A stretch of 9,654 nucleotides of DNA from Desulfovibrio sp. (GCA_022837365.1 JALHHV010000007.1:16389-26042); one strand, 5' to 3'; positions 1 to 7,490 are shown, numbered from the stretch's first letter. A program made the numbers and translations. The notes: generated from the sequence alone by a model not told the origin.

Positions 1-1
1 C

Positions 2-1240
<1,239 letters not shown>

Positions 1241-1268
1241 GGTTCGCCTCCGTGGAATGGTTGCGGCC

Positions 1269-1290
1269 GCGCGGCGTTCGCCTGCCGCGC
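1269..1290 (-). promoter_or_regulatory. Leader hairpin upstream of glyA with an SD-like loop
   Basis: In the glyA mRNA sense, GCGCGGC (1290-1284) can pair with GCCGCGC (1275-1269), leaving an 8-nt loop AGGCGAAC. The same 8 bases recur at the real ribosome binding site (GGAGGCGAACC just before the ATG at 1240). The stem is real in sequence. Any role in translation control is speculation, since GC-rich leaders produce such stems easily. Confidence 0.4.
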
Positions 1291-1356
1291 GACCTCTGGA
1301 AATATCGTTCTCCCGTGCCCGGCGAGGGGGAGGGAGATGTTCTGCAAGCCTCCGGC

Positions 1357-1377
1357 GCAGGGGGCCAAGCCCCCTGC
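1357..1377. repeat. GC-rich REP-like palindrome
   Basis: Perfect 9-bp inverted repeat GCAGGGGGC / GCCCCCTGC around a 3-bp centre. G-run/C-run hairpins flanked by 'GCCGGAGGC'-type sequence, as seen here, recur between genes in Desulfovibrio as I remember them, so this may be one copy of a dispersed repeat; a genome search is needed. No T-tract follows on either strand, so it does not look like a rho-independent terminator. Confidence 0.55.
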
Positions 1378-1399
1378 ACCCCCATTCAGGCAAGCGAGT

Positions 1400-1414
1400 T
1401 CGGACAATGTCCGA
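1400..1414. promoter_or_regulatory. Perfect 15-bp palindrome upstream of glyA, candidate operator
   Basis: TCGGACA-A-TGTCCGA is a perfect 7+1+7 dyad, about 160 bp before the glyA start. The size and symmetry suit a dimeric transcription factor. I do not recognise it as the site of a named regulator, and no promoter next to it is convincing. Chance is possible. Confidence 0.35.
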
Positions 1415-1460
1415 TATCAGGCAGGACTGCAAACGTGCGGAACGCGAGGCGGGGACGAGG

Positions 1461-1524
1461 AAAAAAGTCTTTTTGCGGAAGGAGTGTACTTTTTGGTACT
1501 CGACTGAAGCAAAAAGGCTTTTTG
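1461..1524 (-). terminator. Candidate terminator after fabF, with paired A/T-tract arms
   Basis: Two near-identical 15-mers, AAAAAAGTCTTTTTG (1461-1475) and CAAAAAGGCTTTTTG (1510-1524), are each almost palindromic and also complement one another, so the whole 64 bp can fold as one hairpin. An inner stem (GAGTGTAC against GTACTC, with a bulge) lies between them. In the fabF mRNA sense, GCCTTTTTGC pairs with GCAAAAAGAC (9 of 10) and six T follow at once, which fits rho-independent termination downstream of fabF (stop at 1563-1561). The symmetry means it could also act on the other strand. Confidence 0.5.
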
Positions 1525-1560
1525 ACGACGTAGCCGCCCGCGATACGTGCGTTTGCGATA

Positions 1561-2794
1561 TTAACCCTTCCAGCGCTTGTACAGCATGCAGCAGTTCGTC
1601 CCGCCGAAGCCGAACGAATTGCACAGCACGTATTCCGCCTGGTACTTCTCCGAGCCGTCCGCCATGTAGTTCAGGTCGCACTCGGGGTCGGGCGTGTCGC
1701 GGTTGATGGTGCCGGGAATGATGCCGGTGTGCAGCGCCATGACGCTGAACACGCCCTCCATCCCGCCCGCGGCGCCCAGCAGGTGCCCGGTCATGGACTT
1801 GTTGGCCGTGATGCGGATGTTTTTGGCGTGGTCGCCGAACACCTTCTTGATGGCCTTGGTTTCGCACAGGTCGTTGAGGTACGTCGAGGTGGCGTGGGCG
1901 TTGATGTGGTCCACGTCCTCCGGGCGGATGCCCGCCTCGTCGATGGCGGCCCGCATGGCCTGCGCCATGCCCAGGCCGTCCTCGTGCGGGGCGGTCATGT
2001 GATAGGCGTCGCCGGACGCGCCGTAGCCCACCACTTCCGCGTAGATGGTGGCCCCGCGCGCCTGGGCCGAGCATCAGGAAGCCCGAGCCTTCGCCGATGA
2101 CGAAGCCGTCGCGTTCCTTGTCGAACGGGCGCGACGCCTTGGCGGGGTCGTCGTTGCGGGCGGTGGACAGGGCCTTCAGGGCGGTGAAGCCGGAAACGCC
2201 CATGGGCGTGATGGTGGCTTCCACCCCGCCGGTGATCACCGCGTCGCAGCGGCCCATGGCGATGTCGGTGTAGGCATAGCCGATGGCGTGCTGGCCCGAG
2301 GCGCAGGCGCTGGTGGTCACCAGGTTGGGACCCTTGGCCCCGGTGAAGATGGAGACCTGGCCTGGCGCCATGTTGGAGATCAGCATGGGGATCATGAACG
2401 GCGAGACGCGGTTGGGCCCCGACTCGACGAGCTTGGTGTGGAAGACCTCGATGGTCTCCAGCCCGCCAAGCCCCACGCCAAGCAGCACGCCCACGCGGTG
2501 GGCGTTGGCGTCGTCGATGACGAGGCCGGAATGCTCGACGAGCATCTTGCCGGAGGCCACCGCGAACTGGACGAAACGGTCCATGCGCTTGGCCTGCTTG
2601 GCCGGGATGTATTTCTCTGGGTCGAAGCCCTTGACCTCGCCGGCGATGCGCGAGGTGTACTCCGAAGCGTCGAAGTGGGTGATGGGCCCGATGCCGGACT
2701 TCCCGGCCACGAGATTCTCCCAGCTTGTCGCAAGGTCGTTACCAAGGGGGGTGATGGCCGCAAGGCCGGTCACGACGACACGCTTTCCGGTCAT
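1561..2794 (-). pseudogene. fabF: 3-oxoacyl-[ACP] synthase II, frameshifted
   Basis: FabF (KAS II) condenses malonyl-ACP with acyl-ACP during chain elongation. The first 242 codons (2794-2069) are a normal KAS II start: [13 protein letters not shown] at residues 7-19 and [13 protein letters not shown] with nucleophile Cys164. After ...GSGFLML the frame breaks near 2068. The rest of the protein is in another phase, from [11 protein letters not shown] (2067) to the TAA at 1563-1561, with the catalytic NAHATST and [11 protein letters not shown] histidines (about 305 and 342 in the repaired numbering), the lysine of the NKSMTGH motif (about 337), and the C-terminal NSFGFGGTN. Against E. coli FabF as I recall it, five residues (EEYEH there) are missing while one base of their codons remains, implying a 14-nt deletion; repair would give about 415 residues, normal length. 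Start ATG 2794 has AGAGGAA upstream. It is the last gene of fabG-acpP-fabF. It could be a true null, with another KAS elsewhere, or an assembly error. Confidence 0.9.
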
Positions 2795-2913
2795 TAAGAT
2801 TTCCTCTTGGCGGTAATGGGGCCGAACCCGCGCGAACGGGATAGATGTGGAACGATGGCGAGTGGTTGCGCGCTGTTCGTGTGGTTTCGGCCGTGCGGAA
2901 GAAAAGCGCGAGA

Positions 2914-2940
2914 GCGTCTTATGACCTCGTCATAAGACGC
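2914..2940 (-). terminator. Perfect hairpin between acpP and fabF, attenuator-like
   Basis: GCGTCTTATGAC (2914-2925) and GTCATAAGACGC (2929-2940) form a perfect 12-bp stem with a 3-nt loop, 35 bp after the acpP stop. In the mRNA sense it is followed by TCTCGCGCTTTTCTTCC, a weak and delayed T-rich stretch. It may act as a partial terminator or an mRNA 3'-end stabiliser that leaves acpP transcripts more abundant than fabF, which fits the large amount of ACP cells need. It could instead be an operator, since TTATGAC..GTCATAA is also a good dimer site. Structure certain, role inferred. Confidence 0.6.
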
Positions 2941-2975
2941 CCGCATGCGATCTTTCGTTGCGTGAAGGGCAAGCC

Positions 2976-3206
2976 CTACTGCTTGCTCTTGATGTAGGCG
3001 ATGGCGTCCTGGACCTTGAGGATCTTCTGGGCGTCGTCGTCGTCGATTTCGATGCCGAATTCCTCTTCCATGGCCATTATCAGTTCGGTCAGGTCGAGCG
3101 AGTCGGCGCCAAGGTCTTCCACGAAGGAGGCTTCGGGCTTCACTTCCTCGGCGGACACGCCAAGCTGATCCATGATGATCTTGCTGATCTTTTCTTCAAC
3201 GGACAT
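2976..3206 (-). CDS. acpP: Acyl carrier protein
   Basis: Small acidic carrier that holds growing fatty acyl chains as thioesters on a 4'-phosphopantetheine arm. The protein has 76 residues (typical 77-78) and begins [17 protein letters not shown]. The attachment site is clear: [11 protein letters not shown] at about 32-42, with Ser36 in the DSL motif modified by holo-ACP synthase. Helix II and the following loop are rich in Asp/Glu ([16 protein letters not shown]), the surface that docks Fab enzymes. The ATG at 3206 has GGAGG 4 nt upstream (3211-3215). It sits 62 bp after fabG and 181 bp before fabF; the gap to fabG has no terminator, so the genes are probably co-transcribed, and a perfect hairpin follows the gene. 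Nothing odd in the sequence. Confidence 0.98.
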   Translation of the reverse strand: MSVEEKISKIIMDQLGVSAEEVKPEASFVEDLGADSLDLTELIMAMEEEFGIEIDDDDAQKILKVQDAIAYIKSKQ

Positions 3207-3268
3207 GGTCCCTCCAATGCTGTTTTTCTCGTTTCGGTGCCGGTCGGTGCTGCGTACGGGACGGGCTG

Positions 3269-4012
3269 CTAGCAGTACATGCCGCCGTTGACGGCGATGA
3301 CCTGCCCGGTGATGTAGCCCGCCTTATCGGAAGCCAGAAAGGCCACGGCATCGGCGATGTCCTGGGGCGAGCCCAGGCGCCGGAGCGGGATGGCTTCGAT
3401 ATATGCCGCGCGAATCTCGTCGGTGAGCTTCGCGGTCATGTCGGTTTCGATGAAGCCGGGGGCCACGGCGTTGACCGTGACGTTGCGCCCGGCAAGTTCC
3501 TTGGCGGCGGACTTGGTCATGCCGATCAGCCCCGCCTTGGCGGCGGAATAGTTGATCTGCCCGGCATTGCCCATCTGGCCCACCACCGAGGTGATGTTGA
3601 CGATGCGGCCCCTGCGCTGCCTGGTCATCAGCTTGGCCGCCTCGCGCAGACAGGTGAAGGCCCCGGAAAGGTTGACGTCCAGCACGCGGTCGAAGTCCTC
3701 GTCCTTCATGCGCAGGATCAGTCCGTCCTTGGTGATGCCCGCGTTGTTCACGAGCACGTCGAGGGCGACCTTTTCCCTGATTTCTTCCTGAAAGAACGCG
3801 GCCACGGCGGCGGCGTCGGAAACGTCCAGCCGGAAGGCGCGCGCCGAACCGCCCGCGGCGTTGATGCCCGCGGCCACGGCTTCGGCCTCCTCGGGCTTGC
3901 TCACGTAGGTGAGGTAGACCTGAAAGCCCTCGCGGGCCAGGGTTTCCGCCACGGCCTTGCCGATGCCCCGGGAGCCCCCGGTGACCAGCGCGGTGGAAGT
4001 GAGTTCGCTCAT
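3269..4012 (-). CDS. fabG: 3-oxoacyl-[ACP] reductase
   Basis: NADPH-dependent short-chain dehydrogenase that reduces 3-oxoacyl-ACP to 3-hydroxyacyl-ACP in the elongation cycle. The 247 residues match the family length. Motifs: cofactor-binding TGGSRGIG at 11-18, NNAG at 89-92, Asn114 in DVNLSGAF, catalytic Ser142 (NITSVVG), Tyr155 and Lys159 (NYSAAK), then PGFIETDM at 185-192 and the typical VNGG end. The start ATG at 4012 follows GAGAAAGG, a modest ribosome site; an ATG at 4026 opens a five-codon frame (MRKAE) whose TGA overlaps the fabG ATG, so translational coupling is conceivable. It is the first gene of the fabG-acpP-fabF unit, with a good promoter at 4051-4079. fabD, which often precedes fabG, is not here. 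Confidence 0.97.
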   Translation of the reverse strand: MSELTSTALVTGGSRGIGKAVAETLAREGFQVYLTYVSKPEEAEAVAAGINAAGGSARAFRLDVSDAAAVAAFFQEEIREKVALDVLVNNAGITKDGLILRMKDEDFDRVLDVNLSGAFTCLREAAKLMTRQRRGRIVNITSVVGQMGNAGQINYSAAKAGLIGMTKSAAKELAGRNVTVNAVAPGFIETDMTAKLTDEIRAAYIEAIPLRRLGSPQDIADAVAFLASDKAGYITGQVIAVNGGMYC

Positions 4013-4050
4013 TCGGCCTTTCTCATGTTGCGGGTTGCAAAGGGCTCCGC

Positions 4051-4079
4051 CTTATACCGCAAAGACAGTACGACTTCAA
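4051..4079 (-). promoter_or_regulatory. Sigma-70-type promoter for fabG-acpP-fabF
   Basis: On the minus strand TTGAAG (4079-4074) is followed after exactly 17 bp by TATAAG (4056-4051), matching 4 of 6 and 5 of 6 consensus bases. The predicted start is near 4044, giving a leader of about 31 nt before the fabG ATG. The sequence just upstream (around 4108-4123) is A/T-rich, unusual in this high-GC DNA, and could serve as an UP element. Confidence 0.65.
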
Positions 4080-4145
4080 TTGGCCCGTTCCGGGGTATCG
4101 CGGGTGAAGATTATGGTATTTTCTTCCGGTGTCCGGCGATTCGTT

Positions 4146-4320
4146 GGCAAACGGATTTTTTTTCGCTGGCAAGGAAAACGAGCCTGCCATGAGGGAGTAT
4201 GCCTCTCCCGTTAGGTGAGCTTGCGAACCTTACGGGAGAGGACCGCAACGCGCTCTTGCTGTATTCGACCGACATGGCAGGCGAAGTTTGACGACGCCAG
4301 CGGGAAAAAGGCCGTTTGCC
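4146..4320. repeat. 175-bp three-part imperfect palindrome (MITE-like or structured element)
   Basis: Three nested inverted-repeat blocks lie in the same order on both arms: outer 4146-4170 with 4296-4320 (21 of 25 matched; ends GGCAAACGG / CCGTTTGCC), middle 4182-4191 with 4273-4282 (10 of 10), and apical 4202-4216 with 4227-4241 (14 of 15, 10-nt loop). Together 45 of 50 positions pair, far beyond chance. Arm spacing is 11 versus 13 nt outside, but 10 versus 31 nt inside, so one arm seems to have gained about 21 nt. No clear target-site duplication flanks it, there is no ORF, and no T-tract follows. It may be a miniature transposable element, a REP-like element, or a structured mRNA segment that separates fabH from fabG expression. 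Confidence 0.85.
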
Positions 4321-4322
4321 AG

Positions 4323-5321
4323 TTAAAAATGGAGCAGGGCGGCCCCCCAGGTAAACCCCCCGCCAAAGGTGGCCAGCAGCACGCGCATGCCGGGGCGCAG
4401 CACGCCCTTGGCCCGCGCGTCGGCGATGGCCAGCGGCACGGACGCCGCCGAGGTGTTGCCGAACTCGTGCAGGTTCACGAACACCCGTTCGGCGGGCACG
4501 CCCAGCCGGTCGCCCACGGCCTCGATGATGCGCAGGTTGGCCTGGTGCGGAATGACCAGGGCCACGTCGTCGATGGTCAGGCCGTTGCGCGCAAGCACGT
4601 CCTGGCTGATGGCGGCCATGTTGCGCACGGCGTGCTTGAACACGTCGCGGCCGTTCATCTGCACGAAAAAGTCGTCGCCCACCGGGTCGCCCTTGGCGTA
4701 GGGGGTGTGGGTGCCGCCGCCGATGGTCAGCAGGCCGCCCAGGTTGCCGTCGGACGCGCAGTGCACGTCTTCCAGCAGCGCGCCCGCGCCTTCGGTCCCG
4801 GTGGTGATGACCGAAGCCCCGGCACCGTCGCCGAACAGCACGCAGGTGGAGCGGTCGGCCCAGTTCAGGCGGCGGGTCAGCGCCTCGGTGGCGGTCAGCA
4901 GCACGCGCGCCTCGGGCTGGGCGGCCACGATGGCGCGGGCCATGGACAGGCCGTACACGTAGCCCGAGCAGGCGGCGTTGAAATCGAAGGCCATGGCGCC
5001 CACGATGCCCAGCTTGGCCTCGATGAGGCAGGCGGTGTTGGGGCACAGGTAGTCGGGCGTGCAGGTGGCGTTGATGACGTGGGTGATCTCGTCCGGCTGC
5101 ATGTCCGCGTCGGCCAGGGCCAGGCGGGCGGCTTCCGTCGCCGCGTCGGAGGCGTTCTGCCCCTCGGCCAGGCGGTGGCGCTGCTTGATGCCGGTACGGG
5201 TGGTGATCCACTCGTCGGTGGTTTCCACGATCTTTTCAAGGTCGAAGTTGGTCAGCACGTCCACGGGAGTGTACGCACCGAACCCCCTGACCCGGCAGGC
5301 AATATCGCGCGATGCTGTCAT
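4323..5321 (-). CDS. fabH: 3-oxoacyl-[ACP] synthase III
   Basis: KAS III starts fatty-acid synthesis by condensing an acyl-CoA primer, usually acetyl-CoA, with malonyl-ACP. The 332 residues are close to the usual 317-330. The catalytic triad is visible: Cys118 in FNAACSGY, His259 in IPHQANLRI, and Asn289 in FGNTSAASVP. Other family signatures are TTDEWITTRTGIKQRH at about 34-49, LLFGDGAGA-like VLFGDGAGAS at 161-170, and the GGGFTWGA end at 320-327. The ATG at 5321 is 55 bp after the plsX stop. Its ribosome site is weak (GGAACGAG), so the start is chosen from the N-terminal match (CRVRGFGAYTPVDVLTN). It is the last gene of the DUF177-rpmF-plsX-fabH unit, and the palindromic element begins immediately after its TAA. 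Confidence 0.97.
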   Translation of the reverse strand: MTASRDIACRVRGFGAYTPVDVLTNFDLEKIVETTDEWITTRTGIKQRHRLAEGQNASDAATEAARLALADADMQPDEITHVINATCTPDYLCPNTACLIEAKLGIVGAMAFDFNAACSGYVYGLSMARAIVAAQPEARVLLTATEALTRRLNWADRSTCVLFGDGAGASVITTGTEGAGALLEDVHCASDGNLGGLLTIGGGTHTPYAKGDPVGDDFFVQMNGRDVFKHAVRNMAAISQDVLARNGLTIDDVALVIPHQANLRIIEAVGDRLGVPAERVFVNLHEFGNTSAASVPLAIADARAKGVLRPGMRVLLATFGGGFTWGAALLHF

Positions 5322-5376
5322 GTGGCTCGTTCCGGCGGGCGCGTGGTGCGCGCCGCATGTGGCAGGGTGGGGGACG

Positions 5377-6417
5377 CTACTTTATGGCCTTGCCGTAGCG
5401 GGTGAGCTCCTCGTTGGCGCTGATGGCCTTGACGAGGCGTTCGTTGGTCTTCTTCTCCACGAAGGTGGCGGCCAGCTTGACGGCGCTGCGCACGGCCTTG
5501 GCGTTGGACTTGCCGTGGCAGACGAAGGCGATGCCCTGCAAACCGAGCAGGGGCGCGCCGCCGTATTCGGCGTAGTCCACGAACTGGGCGAAACGGCGGA
5601 ACGCGGATTTGGCGAGCAGGGTGCCGATCTTGGGCAAAAGGCCCGAGAGCAGTTCGCGCTTCAGCACGCGGCCCAGCGACATGCTGAGCCCTTCGCTGAG
5701 CTTCAGCGCCACGTTGCCCACAAAGCCGTCGCAGACCACCACGTCCACGTCGCCGCTGAAAATGTCGCGGCCTTCCACGTTGCCCACGAAGTTGATGCCG
5801 TTCTGGGCCAGCTTGAACAGTTCGTAGGCTTCCTTGACCTGGGTGTTGCCCTTGCCCTCTTCCTCGCCGATGCTCAAAAGGCCGATGCGCGGCGACTCGC
5901 ACGCCAGAAGGTCGCGCGCGAAGGCGTCGGCCATGAGGCCGAACTGGAAAAGGTGGTGGGGCTTGCAGTCCACGTTGGCCCCCACGTCCAGCAGGACGAT
6001 GGGGTTCTTCTCGGTGGGCATGATGGAGGCGAGCGCCGGACGGTCCACGCCGGGAATGCGGCCCATGATGAACATGCCGCAGGCCACGGTGGCGCCGGAA
6101 TGCCCGGCGCTGACGATGCCGTGGGCCTGGCCGTCGCGCACCAGGCGGCAGGCCACCTGGATGGAGGCGTCCTTGCGGCGGCGCAGGATGTCCGAAGGCT
6201 TTTCGTCCATGCCGGCCACTTCGCTGGCGTGGACAATGTCGCAGGCGACGCCGTCAAGAGGGAGTCTGGCGAGTTCCGCCCGCACCTTCGCCTGGTCTCC
6301 GACCAGCAAAAGGGCGACCCCCTTGTCGCGCGCCGCCTCTATCGCGCCGGGGACCACCACGGAGGGGCCGAAATCCCCCCCCATGGCATCCACGGCGATG
6401 ACTGTGGCGTTATTCAT
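5377..6417 (-). CDS. plsX: Phosphate acyltransferase PlsX
   Basis: Peripheral membrane enzyme that converts acyl-ACP plus phosphate to acyl-phosphate, the acyl donor for PlsY in glycerolipid synthesis. The 346 residues match the family (about 330-350). Motifs: AVDAMGGD at 8-15, EKPSDILRRRKDAS at 72-85, VSAGHSGAT at 102-110 (often SAGNTGA elsewhere), LLDVGANVDCKP at 142-153, SIGEEEGKGN at 182-191, and CDGFVGNVALKLSEG at 229-243. The frame is open for 85 codons further upstream, but that part lies over rpmF and looks nothing like PlsX; the ATG at 6417 gives the family start [14 protein letters not shown]. The start overlaps the end of rpmF by 8 bp (ATGAATAA), so the two are probably translationally coupled. 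Confidence 0.97.
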   Translation of the reverse strand: MNNATVIAVDAMGGDFGPSVVVPGAIEAARDKGVALLLVGDQAKVRAELARLPLDGVACDIVHASEVAGMDEKPSDILRRRKDASIQVACRLVRDGQAHGIVSAGHSGATVACGMFIMGRIPGVDRPALASIMPTEKNPIVLLDVGANVDCKPHHLFQFGLMADAFARDLLACESPRIGLLSIGEEEGKGNTQVKEAYELFKLAQNGINFVGNVEGRDIFSGDVDVVVCDGFVGNVALKLSEGLSMSLGRVLKRELLSGLLPKIGTLLAKSAFRRFAQFVDYAEYGGAPLLGLQGIAFVCHGKSNAKAVRSAVKLAATFVEKKTNERLVKAISANEELTRYGKAIK

Positions 6418-6589
6418 TAGGCTGGGCAACCACCTGACGGCCCTTGTAGGTGCCGCAGCTCGGGCAGGCGCGGTGCGGAACGGTGGGCTCGCCGCAGGCG
6501 CAGTACACGATGGTGGGCACGGCCACGCGGTCGTGCGAACGACGCATGCCCTTCTTGGACTTGGACTTCTTGTTCTGCTGAACGGCCAT
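6410..6589 (-). CDS. rpmF: 50S ribosomal protein L32
   Basis: Small protein of the large ribosomal subunit: 59 residues, beginning [20 protein letters not shown], the usual basic L32 start. The second half is a zinc-ribbon type: cysteines 30, 32, 42 and 45 in [18 protein letters not shown], followed by YKGRQV. The first pair is spaced Cys-x-Cys rather than the more usual Cys-x2-Cys, so zinc binding is likely but not certain. The ATG at 6589 follows AGAGGAA at good distance. It lies between DUF177 (45-bp gap containing an 18-bp perfect palindrome) and plsX (8-bp overlap). The yceD-rpmF-plsX-fabH linkage is well known in bacteria and supports the call. Confidence 0.97.
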   Translation of the reverse strand: MAVQQNKKSKSKKGMRRSHDRVAVPTIVYCACGEPTVPHRACPSCGTYKGRQVVAQPNE

Positions 6590-6609
6590 GACGTTCCTCT
6601 CCTGGATGT

Positions 6610-6627
6610 CCCGCCGCGCGCGGCGGG
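6610..6627. repeat. 18-bp perfect GC palindrome between DUF177 and rpmF
   Basis: CCCGCCGCGCGCGGCGGG is a perfect palindrome filling much of the 45-bp gap before rpmF, about 8 nt after the DUF177 stop. In the mRNA it gives a 7-bp all-GC stem with a 4-nt loop upstream of the rpmF ribosome site. It may mark an RNA processing point or modulate L32 translation. No T-tract follows, so it is not a standard terminator. Confidence 0.55.
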
Positions 6628-6634
6628 GGTTGTG

Positions 6635-7249
6635 CTACTTCTTTCCGATGGTAAGGCCGCGCAGGGCGGCAAGCCTGGGGTCGCCCTCCTCCTGCGTGCA
6701 GGCGCAGGAAGAGGTGTTCAGGTTGCTTCCGCACGACGGGCACAGGCCCTGGCAGGTGGCGGAGCACAGCGGCTTCGCCGGCAGGGCCAGCAGAAATTCT
6801 TCCCACAACAGGCCGGACAGGCTCACCTCGACGCCCTGCCCGGAAGGGGAGATGCGGATCACGGCCTCGTCCACGTCCTCGAATTCGCCGTCCGCTTCAG
6901 GCTCGGAAGCACCCGCCTTGCCGTGCCCGCGCGCGGCCTCTGGAGCGGGCTGCGCGGGGCGCTGGGCCGGGGCGGGAAACGGCTCGAAGCTGTCGAAGGA
7001 ATGGTCGATGGCCAGTTCCGCAGGCTCGGCGCAGCGGTCGCAGGGCGCGCTGATGCGCCCCGTGAGCCTGCCGCGCACGAGGCAGCCGTCGTCCTGCGGC
7101 AGCAGGAACACCGAGCCGCGCAACGGCTCGACGATGTTGAACGGCAGTGAAAATTCGGCGATGGGGCCCTGCCAGACGGACTGGTCGTCAACCTCGTACT
7201 CGCCGCCGCCCGCCGGAATGTCCTTGAGCGGAATCCAAATCTGGTGCAT
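6635..7249 (-). CDS. DUF177 / YceD-family protein
   Basis: Member of the DUF177 family (YceD in E. coli), linked to 23S rRNA accumulation and large-subunit assembly; the molecular activity is not well defined. The 204 residues show the family layout: an N-terminal beta-rich part, a CDRC pair at 70-73 in APCDRCAEP, a Pro/Ala-rich low-complexity insert at about 92-118, an acidic patch, then [19 protein letters not shown] and a Cys-rich end with Cys162, 166, 170, 173, 182 and 184 ([14 protein letters not shown]). Six to eight cysteines suggest bound metal, probably zinc. The frame stays open upstream, but ATG 7249 has GCGAGG at good distance and gives the family start [15 protein letters not shown]. 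It is first in the operon with rpmF, plsX and fabH, only about 12 nt after the predicted transcription start. Confidence 0.92.
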   Translation of the reverse strand: MHQIWIPLKDIPAGGGEYEVDDQSVWQGPIAEFSLPFNIVEPLRGSVFLLPQDDGCLVRGRLTGRISAPCDRCAEPAELAIDHSFDSFEPFPAPAQRPAQPAPEAARGHGKAGASEPEADGEFEDVDEAVIRISPSGQGVEVSLSGLLWEEFLLALPAKPLCSATCQGLCPSCGSNLNTSSCACTQEEGDPRLAALRGLTIGKK

Positions 7250-7268
7250 GGCTACCTCGCGAGCAGCG

Positions 7269-7299
7269 ATTACTACATGCGAACCCTTCGGGCTGTCAA
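7269..7299 (-). promoter_or_regulatory. Promoter for DUF177-rpmF-plsX-fabH
   Basis: The minus strand has a perfect -35 box TTGACA (7299-7294), then 18 bp and TAGTAAT (7275-7269) as the -10 region. The predicted start near 7262 leaves only about a 12-nt leader, which still contains the GCGAGG ribosome site. The spacer holds an 11-bp palindrome, CGAACCCTTCG (7280-7290), well placed for a repressor, but I do not recognise the site. The -35 box is only 9 bp from the candidate rpmB -35 on the other strand. Confidence 0.6.
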
Positions 7300-7307
7300 G
7301 AAAGGGG

Positions 7308-7334
7308 TTGCGTTTTTCGGGGCGGCGGTATAAG
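7308..7334 (+). promoter_or_regulatory. Candidate promoter for rpmB
   Basis: TATAAG at 7329-7334 matches 5 of 6 consensus -10 bases; TTGCGT at 7308-7313 is a possible -35 but with a short 15-bp spacer. If used, the start near 7341 gives a leader of about 150 nt before rpmB. I see no convincing strong stem in that leader. It stands back to back with the divergent DUF177 operon promoter. Confidence 0.45.
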
Positions 7335-7490
7335 ACTCCCATCTCTCGCGGCGGCAAACATCCAGAATGCGTCCGGAACGTGCCCGGCACATCGGTCGAC
7401 GCCCGCCCCGCGCAGCGCCCCGGCGGCGGAACGCCATCGGCGGCGCACCAGAACGACCACGCGAACTTTGCACATATACGGAGGAAAGTC

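Larger units (their letters stand above)
1241..1560. other. Noncoding gap between fabF and glyA
   Basis: A 320-bp stretch with no credible gene on either strand. It holds four dyad-symmetric structures, annotated separately: a terminator-like A/T-tract element (1461-1524), a perfect 15-bp palindrome (1400-1414), a GC-rich 9-bp perfect hairpin (1357-1377), and a 7-bp stem in the glyA leader (1269-1290). No consensus sigma-70 promoter for glyA could be picked out with confidence; the best minus-strand pair (TTGCAG, 17 bp, CATTGT) matches only 3 of 6 bases in each box. Confidence 0.75.
4013..4322. other. Noncoding gap between fabH and fabG
   Basis: A 310-bp gap with no supported gene, at the place where many bacteria carry fabD. 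It holds the fabG promoter (4051-4079) and a 175-bp imperfect palindrome (4146-4320) that begins 2 bp after the fabH stop codon. Nothing in either strand resembles a malonyl-CoA:ACP transacylase remnant such as a GHSLGE motif. Confidence 0.8.

Noticed and set aside
1241..1560. Riboswitch (glycine, tetrahydrofolate or SAM type) before glyA
   Set aside because: No conserved riboswitch core could be recognised by eye; only unrelated hairpins are seen.
1521..4296. Shared 10-mer TTTGACGACG at 1521-1530 and 4287-4296 as a repeat family
   Set aside because: Matches of this length are expected by chance many times in a window this size, and the flanks do not align.
4146..4320. Rho-independent terminator after fabH
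   Set aside because: The stem is long, but no T-tract follows it in the minus-strand direction; an A8 run lies inside the distal arm instead.
4111..5211. 366-codon minus-strand frame overlapping fabH
   Set aside because: Out-of-phase reading of fabH, Arg/Pro/Gly-rich, no family match.
5059..6420. 453-codon plus-strand open frame opposite fabH and plsX
   Set aside because: Antisense shadow with repetitive His/Ala/Glu/Gly composition; both genes opposite are fully convincing.
6418..6672. 85-codon N-terminal extension of PlsX
   Set aside because: It lies over rpmF in another phase and is Arg/Ser/Pro-rich; the family start is at the ATG 6417.
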